Source: Plectrocnemia conspersa (taxonomy: Eukaryota; Arthropoda; Insecta; Trichoptera; Polycentropodidae). Taken from it: a DNA stretch of 64,000 nt. The stretch lies in contig VTFK01000191.1 of NCBI GenBank assembly GCA_009617715.1, positions 1,054,001 to 1,118,000 on the forward strand. Direction: 5' to 3'. The position numbers were made by a program, and so were the translations under genes. The notes under the pieces are model-generated. The model was not told where the DNA came from. It searched no databases and worked only from the letters and a program-made list of their open reading frames with translations. Shown here piece by piece: positions 48,276-59,833 of the stretch (position 1 is its first letter; each line of letters opens with the position of its first letter).

Positions 48276-49072
48276 AACAAGAAATATTTATTTTTTAGAA
48301 GTTTTTAAATAATGCCGGAGATGAAAATAAATAGCAAGCAAATTTACGCTGTCCGACTCCCATGACATCAAGGCCGACTAGAACTCGACGAATACCTAGT
48401 CACCTGAAGGACTTCGTCATGGGTTCACCGTGATCATGGCCAGTTTGCTAGAGGAGAGTATTGTGGCAAAGTAATAAGTTTGCACGCGAACGCTGTAAAT
48501 GAGACGTCACAGGTTCAGTCAACCAACCGTTACATTAATGAAATGTGAACACGCTAAAATTCGTTATGTTGAAGTCATTACTTACATTACTAATATCTAT
48601 ATTTTGTTTACTGTATTTATCTGATAAAAATACAGTGATGACTCATCGTTTAAAACAAATTGAAGCAGAAATATTGTTTGATTAGCGAATTACAGCTTTA
48701 AAAATCTGGTCACCTTAGTTTAATGTGATTTGGGGTAGTTAGTTTTAAAAAAACAAAAACAAATAAAAAATAAATTCCAAAAATATATTAATTATCTTGT
48801 GGCGGTGTTTTGACAGTTCCCAGTGCTGCCACACCACCGCTCAACTTGTGAAGCGGGTGGTTTTTTAACAACTGGCTAAATATACATTCTTCTCTTTTTT
48901 TCTCTCACCATGACAACGGTCTAACATTCAGGGTCCCTGCCAGCTCTCTCTAAAAAGGTCGTTTATTTAAGTAGCCCTCAAAAACCACATACGCTTCAAT
49001 CTATTATATTTTATGTTTTTTTTCAAAATATTGTTCCGTGGCTGGCAGAACAACATTTTTAAAAAAATATCT
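48276..49072. other. intergenic between piggyBac fragment and LTR copy D
   Basis: A mixed region. A GC-richer patch (48330-48560) and a patch at 48800-48960 (TGGCGGTGTTTTGACAG... CTGCCACACCACCGC) have weak inverted symmetry suggestive of old transposons. No frame recognised. Confidence 0.35.
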
Positions 49073-49300
49073 TGTGAGGGACTATTTATGTATTTATTGT
49101 ATTATGGCCAAAAGTTTGCAGCACTCTAATAATGTGACGATGGTGAAGGGCAGCATATTCTTGAACAGACGCTGACGGAACGACGACGGAAAGACGACGT
49201 TCGTCGATCATTTTTATCACCACTTTAAGATCTAAACTATATATTTTTAAATGAAAAAATAAAACTGCAGCTTAATCTGTGTTTAATTGTCACCCACATT
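49073..49300 (+). repeat. solo-LTR-like repeat, copy D
   Basis: Same family as copies A to C: CTTGTGAGGGACTATTTATG start, ATTATGGCCAAAAGTTTGCA, a GACGACG-rich centre, ATAAAACTGCAGCTTAATCT and GTGTTTAATTGTCACCC. No internal retrotransposon sequence separates it from copy C in any recognisable form. Confidence 0.5.
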
Positions 49301-51060
49301 AAAAAAATATTACCAATCCATTTTCGTTTTTTCCAACAAAAACACAATATTTTCACTATATCTGCAGCTTCATAGTATGGAACAACATCTTAACATTTTG
49401 ACATTTATAAACAGGGTCAATATATTATTACAGATAAAAACCAAAACTGTTTATATTGCTAGTAAGTTATAGAAAATCTAAGAAATACAATAATCACAAT
49501 AAGAAATAAAAAGTTTAAGACACATACATAAGTAAGTAGACAATAAGTGTATAAACACGTTTTTAAAAAGTAAGACACAGTAATAAAAGTAAATATGGAA
49601 ATGCCTGGAATGTATCTATCGGTTAAAAGAATCGGTATGAACCTTTTAAAAACTTTTTATAGATACACATAATTTTATCAGTTTTCAATGGTAAATCACG
49701 TTTATTGCATTTCAACCAAAGACTAAAGAATATAATAAATATATTTTTTTAAGTCATTGATAATTTTTTTTTTAGAAAGTAGGGTCTCCATACGTGGTGA
49801 ATATATATAATTGTATTAGTAAAATGATTAAACAGTTGTAGTGAAGTATTCGGAGAAATTTCGGCCAAAGCGGACTAATAAAATGCTTTTTTTAATTTTG
49901 ACTATTGACTGTGATTTATTTATAGAATATAGTAATCACTGTGCTCTTTACAGATTTGATCATTTTTCGAAACATTCCAATCTTTTGGTACAATACACAT
50001 ATATGGTAATTTCTCGAAACATTTCATCCTCTTGCAAATGCATTTGAGATGAAGGGTTACAATCAATATCTTTGTGAAAACTCGACCATTAATTCAAAAC
50101 AAGATTATTCAAAATGATATGTAAAGATATGAGTAGTGAGCACATACATATATATACATATTTGCCGTTTTATACTGATATTGTGCATATGTTTTAATTA
50201 CGACAAGAACTTGCCATAATGAAAATTATCTATACAAGATCGTTTCAGTTGTTGTTAAATAATTAAGTCAAATAGCTTATTTTGCAGATATATTCACAAG
50301 ATTTAATGTTTTTTTCTTTCCCTTCTAGATAAAAATAAAAATCATTTCATCCCAATAGATAATTTACGCTGTTTATTACGAGCTTTGGAAATATTGGACT
50401 TTGGTTGTTGTATAGAAAAACGAAGCATTTCCAACTTTAAATGCTTTTTTTTTACGATAATCGAACTGTGAAATTGACGATGATAATCTGATATTATAAT
50501 TTATTATCTTTTGAAACCAACAAATTAACTTCCGCTGATAGTCGGATTCAATAATCTCATATTATTTTTTATTAAAAAAATAAATTCGCATAGCAACGAA
50601 TTAGTTATTATAGACACATGCTACAAATTAATCAAATTGTATGTAATTAATTATTTATACTTGTTGCGCGTTAATATGTCATTATCGTTATTCACACGTG
50701 TTCCGAGTTGAATATTGAATATAAATATAAAGTAATTAAGCAAATAAATAGTCGCTAGAACTACCGTCATATTATTTCTGGAGCATTCACCAATATCTAA
50801 TATTATAACTATTTGTAGTATTTTCAAACAGTTATTACTATGAGTTGTTGGTTTGCACCAGATTTACAAGATGTCGTGTCCTATCACATTCAATTAAAAA
50901 TACTAATAATATTATGGTAAAATTGTATTAGCGGAGCCCCTGTGAGCAAGCTGCGGCAGATACCTTTGGAACCACAACAATTACTTATGTCGTAAATAAT
51001 TATTTTATTTTAAGGTTTGAATTAATGTATATATATATATATGTATGTGTATGTAGGTAA
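49301..51060. other. AT-rich intergenic upstream of Chc
   Basis: No gene recognised. A small GC-richer stretch at 50930-50990 (GCGGAGCCCCTGTGAGCAAG...) has no coding match. The ORFs at 49287-49472 and 49841-50047 look random. Confidence 0.5.
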
Positions 51061-51061
51061 A

Positions 51062-51066
<5 letters not shown>

Positions 51067-51156
<90 letters not shown>
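51067..51156. repeat. (TA)n microsatellite, about 90 bp
   Basis: Uninterrupted alternating AT for roughly 45 units. Long pure arrays like this are usually length-polymorphic. Confidence 0.95.
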
Positions 51157-51158
<2 letters not shown>

Positions 51159-51299
51159 TATGCGATGCATTTAATTTTGAATTTTCATTATTAAATATAT
51201 TAACGAACCAGACGGCATGACTATTATTTGTTTAATACCTAGTAAATCGTAATTTGCATGTAATTATACTGCGCAATAAAAACTTCTGGGTGGCTACGC

Positions 51300-51908
51300 A
51301 AAGCTAAAGCGTTTTTCCCAACATCAGTGTTAAGGTAGTGACACTCCATCGTGTCGTGGCGTGACGTGACGCGTCAGAATGGTATCGGTTTCATGCATTT
51401 TATATGAATAGAAGCACATCACTGTGGAGCCGTGTGTTTTTTTTCCTTTTATGTTTTGTATACCGCACATGACTCAATGTAATTTTAGAAAGAACTGTGT
51501 AGTTTAAATTTTTGAGTTGTGGTTTTGCAATTTTATTGTGTTGTATAGCGGTTAATAAGGTATATTGATTTACGGGTTAAAATATAATGAAAATATATAT
51601 TTTATTATTTTCCATCGCTCGTTACATCGGAGCAACCACAGCGCTCGCAAACACCGGACTGGGTGGCGAACAGGCGTTCGTCGTCGGTGTCTCGTCAATA
51701 AAGTGTCGGCGGCTGTGTATGTGGCAGCGCTGCCCCGCGCCGCCCCCGCCCCGCCTCCGCCTCGCCGGGAGCGCCTTTTGGTCCGCGCAGTTCGGTCGGG
51801 CTATGTCGTCAGCCTGCTGACTGACAGTCGATAACCTCAGCCATCGCCCGCGACTTGCCGACGCCCGATTGCCCAGCGGCCAACGACACTTCGAAACCAG
51901 CCGCCATC
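51300..51908 (+). promoter_or_regulatory. CpG-rich promoter and 5' UTR of clathrin heavy chain
   Basis: Composition changes sharply from AT-rich to GC-rich at about 51640, with many CpG dinucleotides (for example CGCCCCCGCCCCGCCTCCGC near 51740), up to the ATG at 51909. A further patch with CGTG/ACGTGACG words lies at 51345-51385. I infer the proximal promoter and 5' UTR. The open frames here (51565-51834, 51587-51820) show no domain and are likely by-products of GC content. Confidence 0.55.
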
Positions 51909-51950
51909 ATGACGCAAATTCTGCCGATCCGCTTCCAGGAGCACCTGCAG
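51909..51950 (+). CDS. Chc: clathrin heavy chain, first coding exon (partial gene)
   Basis: ATG at 51909 opens MTQILPIRFQEHLQ and stops exactly at a consensus donor (CAG/GTGAGC). These 14 residues match the start of animal clathrin heavy chain (human MAQILPIRFQEHLQ), whose terminal beta-propeller begins here. Clathrin heavy chain forms triskelia that coat endocytic and Golgi vesicles. The next exon should begin with a leucine-containing 'LGIN' stretch; no such exon was found up to 64000, so intron 1 appears to exceed 12 kb and the rest of the gene lies to the right. The gene is divergent from Ufd1. Confidence 0.88.
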
Positions 51951-54900
51951 GTGAGCGTCGGCCCCCCTTTCCCACCGCGGACGTTTTTCGTTTCACCGTT
52001 TTGGCAACGGGCGCCGCCCTCGACGCCGGCCGTTCATTTTTCGTCGTCGCCGTCGGTGCCGATTGCGGCCACAATAGTCCAAGTGAAATTGTGCAAATGG
52101 CGCCTGCGTCTTCCATTTTGTATTCGTACGAGAACATGACCCACAATCTAATAAGAATCGCAGCGAGTTGTTTTATATTTGGCCATAAGCGTGAGAAAAG
52201 CGTCCGAGGACCGTCATGTTCGTTTTCGCGTCTCATCCCCGCGAATCTTAACCGTAGCGAAGTTAACCTTGTACCTACTAGAAAGTTCAGCGATCGGCGC
52301 GGGTGAATTTAGGGGAGAAGCCTGACAGTTTTTGGGGAGGCTCTAGAACGAAAAATAAATTTCAACCCTCCCCCCACCTCCGTCGCCTTCTCCACCTACG
52401 CATACATTGCCGTCTTTGGGCCAAAACTCAATTCGAGCATTTGTTTCTTATTTATCAACGATCTAGGTGACAGGAAGTCGGTAAACGTTCAATGGAGAAA
52501 ATTACAAATCATAATCCAATTGTGTGTTACTATTACACGCGCTTGCACCGAGGGATGTTAGCCCATTTAGCGTTGTCAGCTGTTCGGGACGAAAAAACAT
52601 TTAACATTTTTTTTCTTTGATCAAAAATTAACATTATTAGCTTTGAAACATGTTGAAGTTGGTCTAACTAACAAATATCAAGAAATACTATTGAATTTTC
52701 AATTTCTTAAAAAACTATTACAATTTAATATTCGATTAACTTACTTCAATATTCAAGAGCTATTTTAAGTAAACTATTTTGTCTAAAAATAAAGAAAATA
52801 TGTATATGTAAAAGTTGCGCCCGATTTGCTAAATGCAAACGGATGATTCGAGCACCATATAAAAAGCCGTACCCGGTTATATGTCTACAAATAATTTTAG
52901 GGAATTTTTTAGAACAGGTTTCTCATTTCGAACAAGGAGTAAACTCAAAAGAAGCACAGAATAGGGCAAACGTTAGACGTATATTTCCTTTCTTTAAATG
53001 AAATAAAAAGCAAATATGTAATTATAACGGTTTGTATATAGCATTTAGTATGTTGGCAATGTGTGACTTTGCATTGCCCTCATTATATCAGTATAGTATG
53101 AAGAGATTTCAGTTAATCTTGTTTTTGAATTATCCCTCCAATTATCTCTATAATCTAATTATTTTTACTGATATCTGATTGACAGATCAAAAGATGATAT
53201 GCACATATGTTGATAGGAATGCGAATTACATTAATTTATAAAATATCTTAAAAATCACACCACTCTATACATGTATCTCTTATTTTGTATACTATTGGAA
53301 TCTAATTATACAAAAATATTTTGTTATTTATTAAAGTAATATAGATTATGTGATTGTACTATACTATACACAAAATTGTATGACCACGATATGGTTCTGA
53401 ATGATGGCATATGCCTAATTCCGGATGATACTAAATATATATTTATTAAAATAGTATACTTTGACATTGAAACGTCCTGTATGTCCTAAAAATAATAAAT
53501 CATGTTATAAAAAATGATATCACATTTCACATTTACATGTTTCAAAATAGAAGAATAAACTTAAAAATAAATTTAAAACTGATTTATTAATTAACATTTA
53601 GATATTTTTTAATTCAAATGATCTTTTTTTTTTTGATTCTTATTCGACTAGTTTTCTTCAATCGGACACGTTTATGGGTGTATACCATATAGTAAATGTC
53701 TCATAATATCACCAACCAAATAATGTTAAATCATTAAACATACATAGGTAAGAACAAAGTCTAATCTAAAATAAAAGGACGCGCATAGGATTCATTAAAA
53801 AATGGGCCATTGTTGGCTGTTCAACTTATTCTTCCGTGATCCGATTGTTGAATGAAGTAGTAAAACAATTTTATTCGGTGTGTTATTTATGTACTCGTAT
53901 ATAATTTAGCCCAGTGCTTTCTTACGAGTTTTTTTTTAATATATTACTGTAGTGGTTTTTCGTTGCTTTTACCGGTAGATTTTATACTTATCTGTATAAA
54001 GTTGCCCTGCAAGCTCGCTAACAGTATCTATACTGTAATGACATTAGAGACTCGCTCGCAATTATGTCGTGCATCGTTTAATTTAAAATTCAGGTAACTG
54101 AAAAATTCAACAATGTGGTGTAGATATTTCGAGAATTTAAAAAAAATAGTTGGAATATGAACTTCAAATCCGGGACCCTCGCGATCATAACGTAATAGGT
54201 TTATAAATTAATAATTGAACTACTTTCGGAATAGGCGAATCAAAACATTTTCAACAATTGTGTTTATTTTGAAAATCAATGAGCGCTATATTACCGAGGG
54301 CGTTGCCAGAATTTATTTCATAGAGCGATTAAAATACACATATACACGGCAATGTCATTGCCGAAATGTCACAACGTCACGTGATCGAATAAATAATCGC
54401 GCATGTCAAGAAAGGTGAAACATAACTGCTTTTTTAATATATTTTTTTATTGTAAAACTGCTATTACTCATCGTGAAATTTTTCAACGAAATTATTAGTG
54501 ACTTATCTGATAGATTGTTGAATGAGCATTGTTGAGGATAAACGATAAAAAAACTTTTTTGATAGCCGTCGCAGCTCGTGTCGTTCTTTCGTGTCTTACT
54601 TTCATTCATGTCGCGTTCTTCAGGCGCTTGATTAATTTCCTGCGAATCTGTCCACTTCTCCTATCATCCTTGCTATATATATGTATGTATGTATATGATA
54701 TACTTGAACGTCGTATATGGCGATGACCTGTTCTATTCATCTCGTTTCCCGCTCGTCCGCATCCAGCTTCTTTTCACGGTTCTGTGATCCTGCATAGGAC
54801 TCGAACCTTTCGTGACTATAAAATGTAACGTAGTGTGTATGTATAAAACAACATATCAGTCAATGTACGATAGCAATATCATTACTACTCAATTGTCACT

Positions 54901-55445
54901 GATTTTTTTACTGTTTTGCAAATAGTTTGTATTATCTTTAGAAATTACAATTTGGGATAAAAATGAAATTTTTAATATTTTTTATCCATAATGAAAATTA
55001 TTATTAAGCAATATTTTAAACAATTAGTTTAACTGCACAGATGTCGAGCGCAGTTTTCATTTCTGCTGATCGTTACATATTGACAATGCCTGCATTAAAA
55101 ATATGCCACACGCCTGCTAAATATTTTTGATTTTCCGCAATTGAATGGCAATTTTAACGCCAAATAAGAAAACTATACATTTTGTTGATGTGGTCATTTA
55201 ATAGTTCCCAAGCACTTTTGATGTTTTCCATCTTATTTATGCAAACAGTTGAAAACGAAAGTTTGTTTGACGATATCCTAGCTGTTATTGCGCTTGCTTG
55301 CAATTTATCTCATATTGCACACCTGATATCAATATTGTCACAAAGAAAAACTCACGCTACTCCATTTATATTTCAGATTCGGTTTTATATTTTAAAACTT
55401 AATATTTAAGAGTTACTATATGTTACGTAAAATAAGCAAACTTAG
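51951..55445 (+). other. Chc intron 1, first part
   Basis: GC-rich for about 500 bases after the donor, as often seen beside a promoter, then AT-rich. ORFs at 51869-52306, 54215-54418, 54529-54726 and 55182-55409 have no recognisable domain. I see no transposon with defined ends here. Confidence 0.5.
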
Positions 55446-55827
55446 CCCACTGTCCAAGGAAGCTTCGCTGCATAGACGCGTATTCGTCATTTTACGCTTC
55501 TTGTACGCCTGCTTGCTGCGTACATATAAACTAATGAGACACTGTCGACGAAGCGGTAACGTCACGATCACGTCGCTGCATGCAAGCTTCATGATGACAG
55601 TCGTCAAGCATATCAGACGCCCGAGCGTATCGAACTGCGTGAACATGTAGAATACAGTAGCAATTTCAGCTACTAAATTTGTTCAGATCGTCGAAAAGTA
55701 AAAGCTTGGAGTGAAGTGCGAAGTCAAATAATGTTTCGTTAGTTTATATGTACTCAGCAAGCAGGCGTACAACAAGCGTACAATGAGGAATACGCGTCTA
55801 TGCAGCGACGCCTCCGTGGACAGTGGG
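55446..55827. mobile_element. long-TIR MITE, 382 bp
   Basis: The left arm starts CCCACTGTCCAAGGAAGCTT and continues TCGCTGCATAGACGCGTATT, TACGCCTGCTTGCTGCGTAC and ATATAAACTAATGAGAC. The right arm is its inverted copy over about 95 bases with roughly ten differences. The core carries CGTCAC words and a CGTCGCTGCATGCAAGC stretch resembling the arms. No transposase; the short ORFs on both strands are arm translations. Confidence 0.75.
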
Positions 55828-56654
55828 TCTTGTGACGTAAATTTTATGACGCGAGGGTAAGCAGTGCTAATTACAATGTATAATTGCAGCGGCGGCACCC
55901 TTGTTGCAATCATACATTGTAATGTTTTAAATGAAAAAAAAAATAGAAAAAAATTATATATTATATTTTAAAAAGTTATACAATATTTATTGTTTTTTTA
56001 AAAAGTACGAGGATTTTGATTTTACGTTTTTGTATTTGATGTACAAGAAAGTTCAATGTATCAGAAGTTTAAAATATATCAGTCCATTGCAGATTATCGT
56101 TTTCCTAACGATTTTCCGAACGATACTTCTTATATGGTATAGCACTAATTAAAATTTACTTTCGAAACACGAAATATTCCACTGACAGCAATTAACGCAT
56201 AGTCCAGAAAAAAATCGGAATTTTCTGTGATTCGACGATTAAGTGTTAACTCGGGTGTTTCAGTAAACAAAGATAGTGCTCAACAATTCCGCATTACGCA
56301 GTTAAATATTCTTAAGAAAGATAATAGTTTTTAGAATAAATCAAAACAATTCGCACTGTGCAGTTAAATAAACCCAACATTTTTCTTAAGCATAATGCCA
56401 GTTTGACGGAATATATTTAAAAAATTCAAGCTGCTAAAATCTAACCCTTTGTTGCAAAATAAATTTTGGAACTTTTAATTGTAAAATGCCAGTTTTTGTA
56501 TATATTATAAGACAATATTGACTTCCTTTTTTAATAAGTTATACAGAATATATATATACCTATAAATTTATTATTGTACGATTTAATTTAATAAGATTTA
56601 ACAGAAGTTTATTTTTAATTTTTCCCGACTTGGCTACCTACCTAGTACAAAAAC

Positions 56655-56982
56655 CAGGGCTGTGGAGTCGGAGTCGGAGTCGGAGTTGGAGTCGTGGAGT
56701 CGTGGTGTTTTGGCCGGAGTTGGAGTCGGAGTCAGAGTCGTGAAAAAAATGAGCGACTCCGAGCATTTTTTAAATTATGAAATTTATGAATTTTTAATTG
56801 CGTAATAATGAATGTGTATAGCGTATGAATATTAAACGTGTAGAGAAACACCAAAAATACCTGATAAAATTAAACTTTTTTGAGTCGGAGTCGAAGTCGG
56901 AGTCGGAGTCGGAGTGGAATCGTGTTGTTGGTAAATGTCGGAGTCGGAGTCGTGTTTTTTTTTCAACGACTCCACAGCCCTG
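56655..56982. mobile_element. hAT MITE with GGAGTC hexamer arrays
   Basis: Ends CAGGGCTGTGGAGTCG and CGACTCCACAGCCCTG are perfect inverted repeats. The exact 8-bp duplication ACAAAAAC flanks it (56647-56654 and 56983-56990). Next to both ends lie imperfect arrays of the hexamer GGAGTC / GAGTCG (56670-56745 and 56883-56955), in the same orientation at both ends, around an AT-rich core. No coding capacity. Confidence 0.92.
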
Positions 56983-56990
56983 ACAAAAAC

Positions 56991-58139
56991 GATTACGACT
57001 GCAAAAGGTTAAGAGGATTTCGACAATTTTAACGATACTACTTGCCTACGGTTTTATCGGGCAGTAAAAGTTGTTTGTTTTCAGAACATATTTGATTTAA
57101 ATATTTTAAATTTTTGCACTGCAAGGCAAATGATCATAAACTTTTTATTTAAACCCAAATTAAATTTTTGATAAAATATATTTATATATACACGTAGCCC
57201 GAAGTTTGCCAACCTCTGTAAGTAGATAAATCATTTTGTTTTATCATATTTTCCTAAAATTATTTTGCTCCGCCCAAGAAAATCTTACACATAAATATGA
57301 AACTAAAAGGGAGATGAGTGTTTGTTTTGAATATCTGTTTATGTTTTACACCAAATCTGGTTTGTGATCGATTATCTCTCATTTATGTTGGTTTGACTTG
57401 ACGCAGTATTCCACCGCAATTCAGCTTTAAAATATATTTCGTATGGTGAAGAAAACGAACACGAGCCCTATGGGCACATCAGCATTTTTAATGAACTGCA
57501 CCTTATTGAGTTTTTTAAGTTTAGTCTATAAAAGATTTAATAGTTTCAGCTTCGCTCTGTGCTCTTATTAGCTTGTATAATATGATTAAACTTTTTTTTT
57601 TACTTGTATGACTTGGTTTCGCTCCAAACTCCGCAAAAAAGCAGATTGTTAAAGGTTTCGGTAAATAGAAATCATGCAAAGATCATTCTACACCGGATTG
57701 GGAGAATGCTTTTGACTCGGGTCGGAGGCCGATATTGAACCTGACCGACAAATCCGCTTCCTTCCTTTCGCCGGTCGCGCCGCTGCCACGTCGACGCGTT
57801 CGGCGTCCCCGCGTACTTGCCGCACGCGATGATTCACTGTGAGTATGATGATTTCGCTTTTTCACCTTCGGAGAAATCGGCGTGTTTCGTCACCGCGCGC
57901 GCAAACGCTCGTCGTCTGTCGTTGTTCCTTCGTTTGTTTGCGGCAAATTTGAGTACGACACAAACAATAATCGACGATATCACGTTACCCCGGCCGCCAT
58001 ACGCCCACGATTGATTCGTGATTATGTATTATCGCAAGTGCTAGCCTGCTTATTTGTTGTCAATTTAATATTGCTTTTGAGATAATAACGGACTGTTTGC
58101 TATATATACTGGAAGATCAAATTCGAATTGCCTATGTTG
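56991..58139 (+). other. Chc intron 1, with a GC-rich island at about 57680-58020
   Basis: AT-rich except for a sharply GC- and CpG-rich block (57680-58020: CGCCGGTCGCGCCGCTGCCA, CACCGCGCGCGCAAACGC). Inside it, CACT/GTGAGT at about 57836-57844 is a strong splice donor on the plus strand. I infer a possible promoter and noncoding first exon of an alternative transcript. The ORFs 57817-58014 and 57882-58085 have no domain. Confidence 0.35.
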
Positions 58140-58690
58140 GCAGCACTGTAAGTCAAACAGCTGTCAATAATCACACGTGTTCAAAGTGGCAAATGTTAGT
58201 GTGCAACAACACATACAAAATGAATCGCTTTACCACCGTTGAACGGTGGTAAAGCTTAAAAGTTTAAAATTGTTCAATTGTTCCACAGAAATAATAATTC
58301 TGTACGAACTGTGTATCGAAATTTACGGGAAGATTATGTTCAATTTCATTGTCCTACAAGTGAACAATTCACAACATAGTGAAACAAATTAAAGAAACTG
58401 GAAGCGTTGGAGATAGGGTAATGTCTGTGCATCATCGTGACACAAGACCCGGAATTGTTGATTCGTCGGCGTTCGCAGCTTTTAGGGTTTTCCTTTGGCG
58501 CATTTTGCATCTGGACTTGCACCTATACTCATAAAAATTCAGATAACACAAGAACTGAAGCCCAGAGATTATGGACAGCGAAGAATTTACGCAGATTGGG
58601 TGTTAGAGCAGCAGGAAGTTGATGCTGATTTTTTAAAGTAATTTTTCTCTGAATAAGCAAAATTTCCGCATATGGGGGCGTCTAAAAAAG
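58140..58690 (+). pseudogene. mariner-type transposase remnant
   Basis: Fragments in shifting frames are MNRFTTVER (58220), NNSVRTVYRNLREDYVQFHC (about 58290-58350), KQIKETGSVGD (about 58390), LWRILHLDLHLY (about 58493-58528) and NKQNFRIWG (about 58655-58680). These follow in order the N-terminal helix-turn-helix and linker of an insect mariner-like family whose intact members carry 'LWRILHLDLHLHPYK' and 'NKQNCRIWG'. Stops and frameshifts are frequent, and the catalytic aspartates are not preserved. Confidence 0.7.
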
Positions 58691-58789
58691 CGAAAAATAT
58701 TTTTTTTGTCAGAATGTTCACCTCTTTTTGAAATTACTGTTTCGCAAATTTTGGACCAAAAAAATTTTAAGCGTTTCGGTAGATAGTGC

Positions 58790-59040
58790 TTTTCACTCCT
58801 TTTCTAACACAGTCCACATTTTTAACACTGATTACATGTTGATCTCTAATTTTACTGTCCAGCTACAGCAACTCGATAGGATTTAGATCGGGCGATTGTG
58901 ATGGACAAGTCATATTTTTTTTAAACAAATTTTTCCTTCATTACTTGTAAAAACTGTACAAATAGTGGAAGAATGTTTCGGATCATTATCTTGCTGAAAG
59001 ACGAAACCTGAAACAATAATATGAAGTCCTGCTGGCAGCA
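58790..59040 (-). pseudogene. Tc1-type transposase C-terminal fragment
   Basis: The minus strand contains VFQQDNDPKHSS (about 59010-58975) followed, after a frame change, by CPSQSPDLNPIELL (about 58911-58870) and a stop. These are the second catalytic aspartate block and the 'WPSQSPDLNPIE' block of Tc1 transposases. It abuts the mariner remnant in the opposite orientation. Confidence 0.75.
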
Positions 59041-59309
59041 TCGACTGTTCTAACAATATTTAAAAAAAATATCATTCATTTTTACAAGCTTGCCCACTTC
59101 ATTTGCACAGAAGGATCCATACGGTCGTCGTCGGACGAAAATTCTGCGTTTGAATCCTAAAAGTTAAAATTTTTGTTCATTGAACCGAAGTACCTAGGCC
59201 TAATCATTAGTTGACATAGGGAGGAAAAAAAACTATATTTTTAAATTTATTTTCTTTATTTGATAAACATATGTTTTTATTTTTTTAAAGTTAATTTTAT
59301 TTGACGCTC

Positions 59310-59500
59310 CTTCTAACAAAAGTCAGCAATAACCGCATCATATAATATATTGTCTTTCTTTAATTTGTCTGAAAGTTTTTTTTCGATTGATATTAAAGCA
59401 AGAGCTGACAATCTATTCTCACTGACTATTTCTATCGAATGTTTTAATTCTTTTCGTTGTCGAAAATTATCTTTCTACAGAAGCACTTGTCGCCGGTATG
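59310..59500 (-). pseudogene. hAT transposase C-terminal dimerisation fragment
   Basis: The minus strand reads TSASVER (about 59496-59476), a stop where a serine is usual, FSTTKRIKTFDRNSQ, then after a frame change ENRLSALALISIEKKL and SDKLKKDNILYDAVI (to about 59325). This is the hAT C-terminal hATC block (S.A.VERSFS..KRIKT..R...RLSALALISIE). Nothing upstream of it remains. Confidence 0.75.
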
Positions 59501-59833
59501 GTAAAAATGAATTTTATTGAATTCAATACTTGCCGTTAAAATATCTTTTAGTTAATTTTTGATATCACATTATTAATACAATTTCTAGATTTCAAATGGA
59601 ATTTGGTGACGAATATATATAAATAAGCTTACTTTTCAACCTTATAAAATTAAAAAAAGTTCCATACGAGCGTTGAAGAGATATAAAAAGTGTTTCTAGA
59701 AAAAAATCGTATTCCTTAAATTTATACACGTTTCAAATTGCCATAAATGTTAAATTATCAATATCTTTAAAACGATCGGTAGTATTCGTGGAAATTGTTT
59801 ATAAAAGTATTTCGAAATATCGAGCTTTATACC

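Noticed and set aside
51565..52306. Long ORFs in the GC-rich block around clathrin exon 1
   Set aside because: GC-rich DNA has few stop codons; the translations lack any domain, and the real coding here is the short exon 51909-51950.
54775..54830. tRNA-like TTCGAGTCC on the minus strand
   Set aside because: The T-arm stem pairs over three bases only and no other arms are present.
55420..55913. Three similar 76-residue ORFs on both strands as a small gene family
   Set aside because: They are translations of the two inverted arms of the MITE at 55446-55827.
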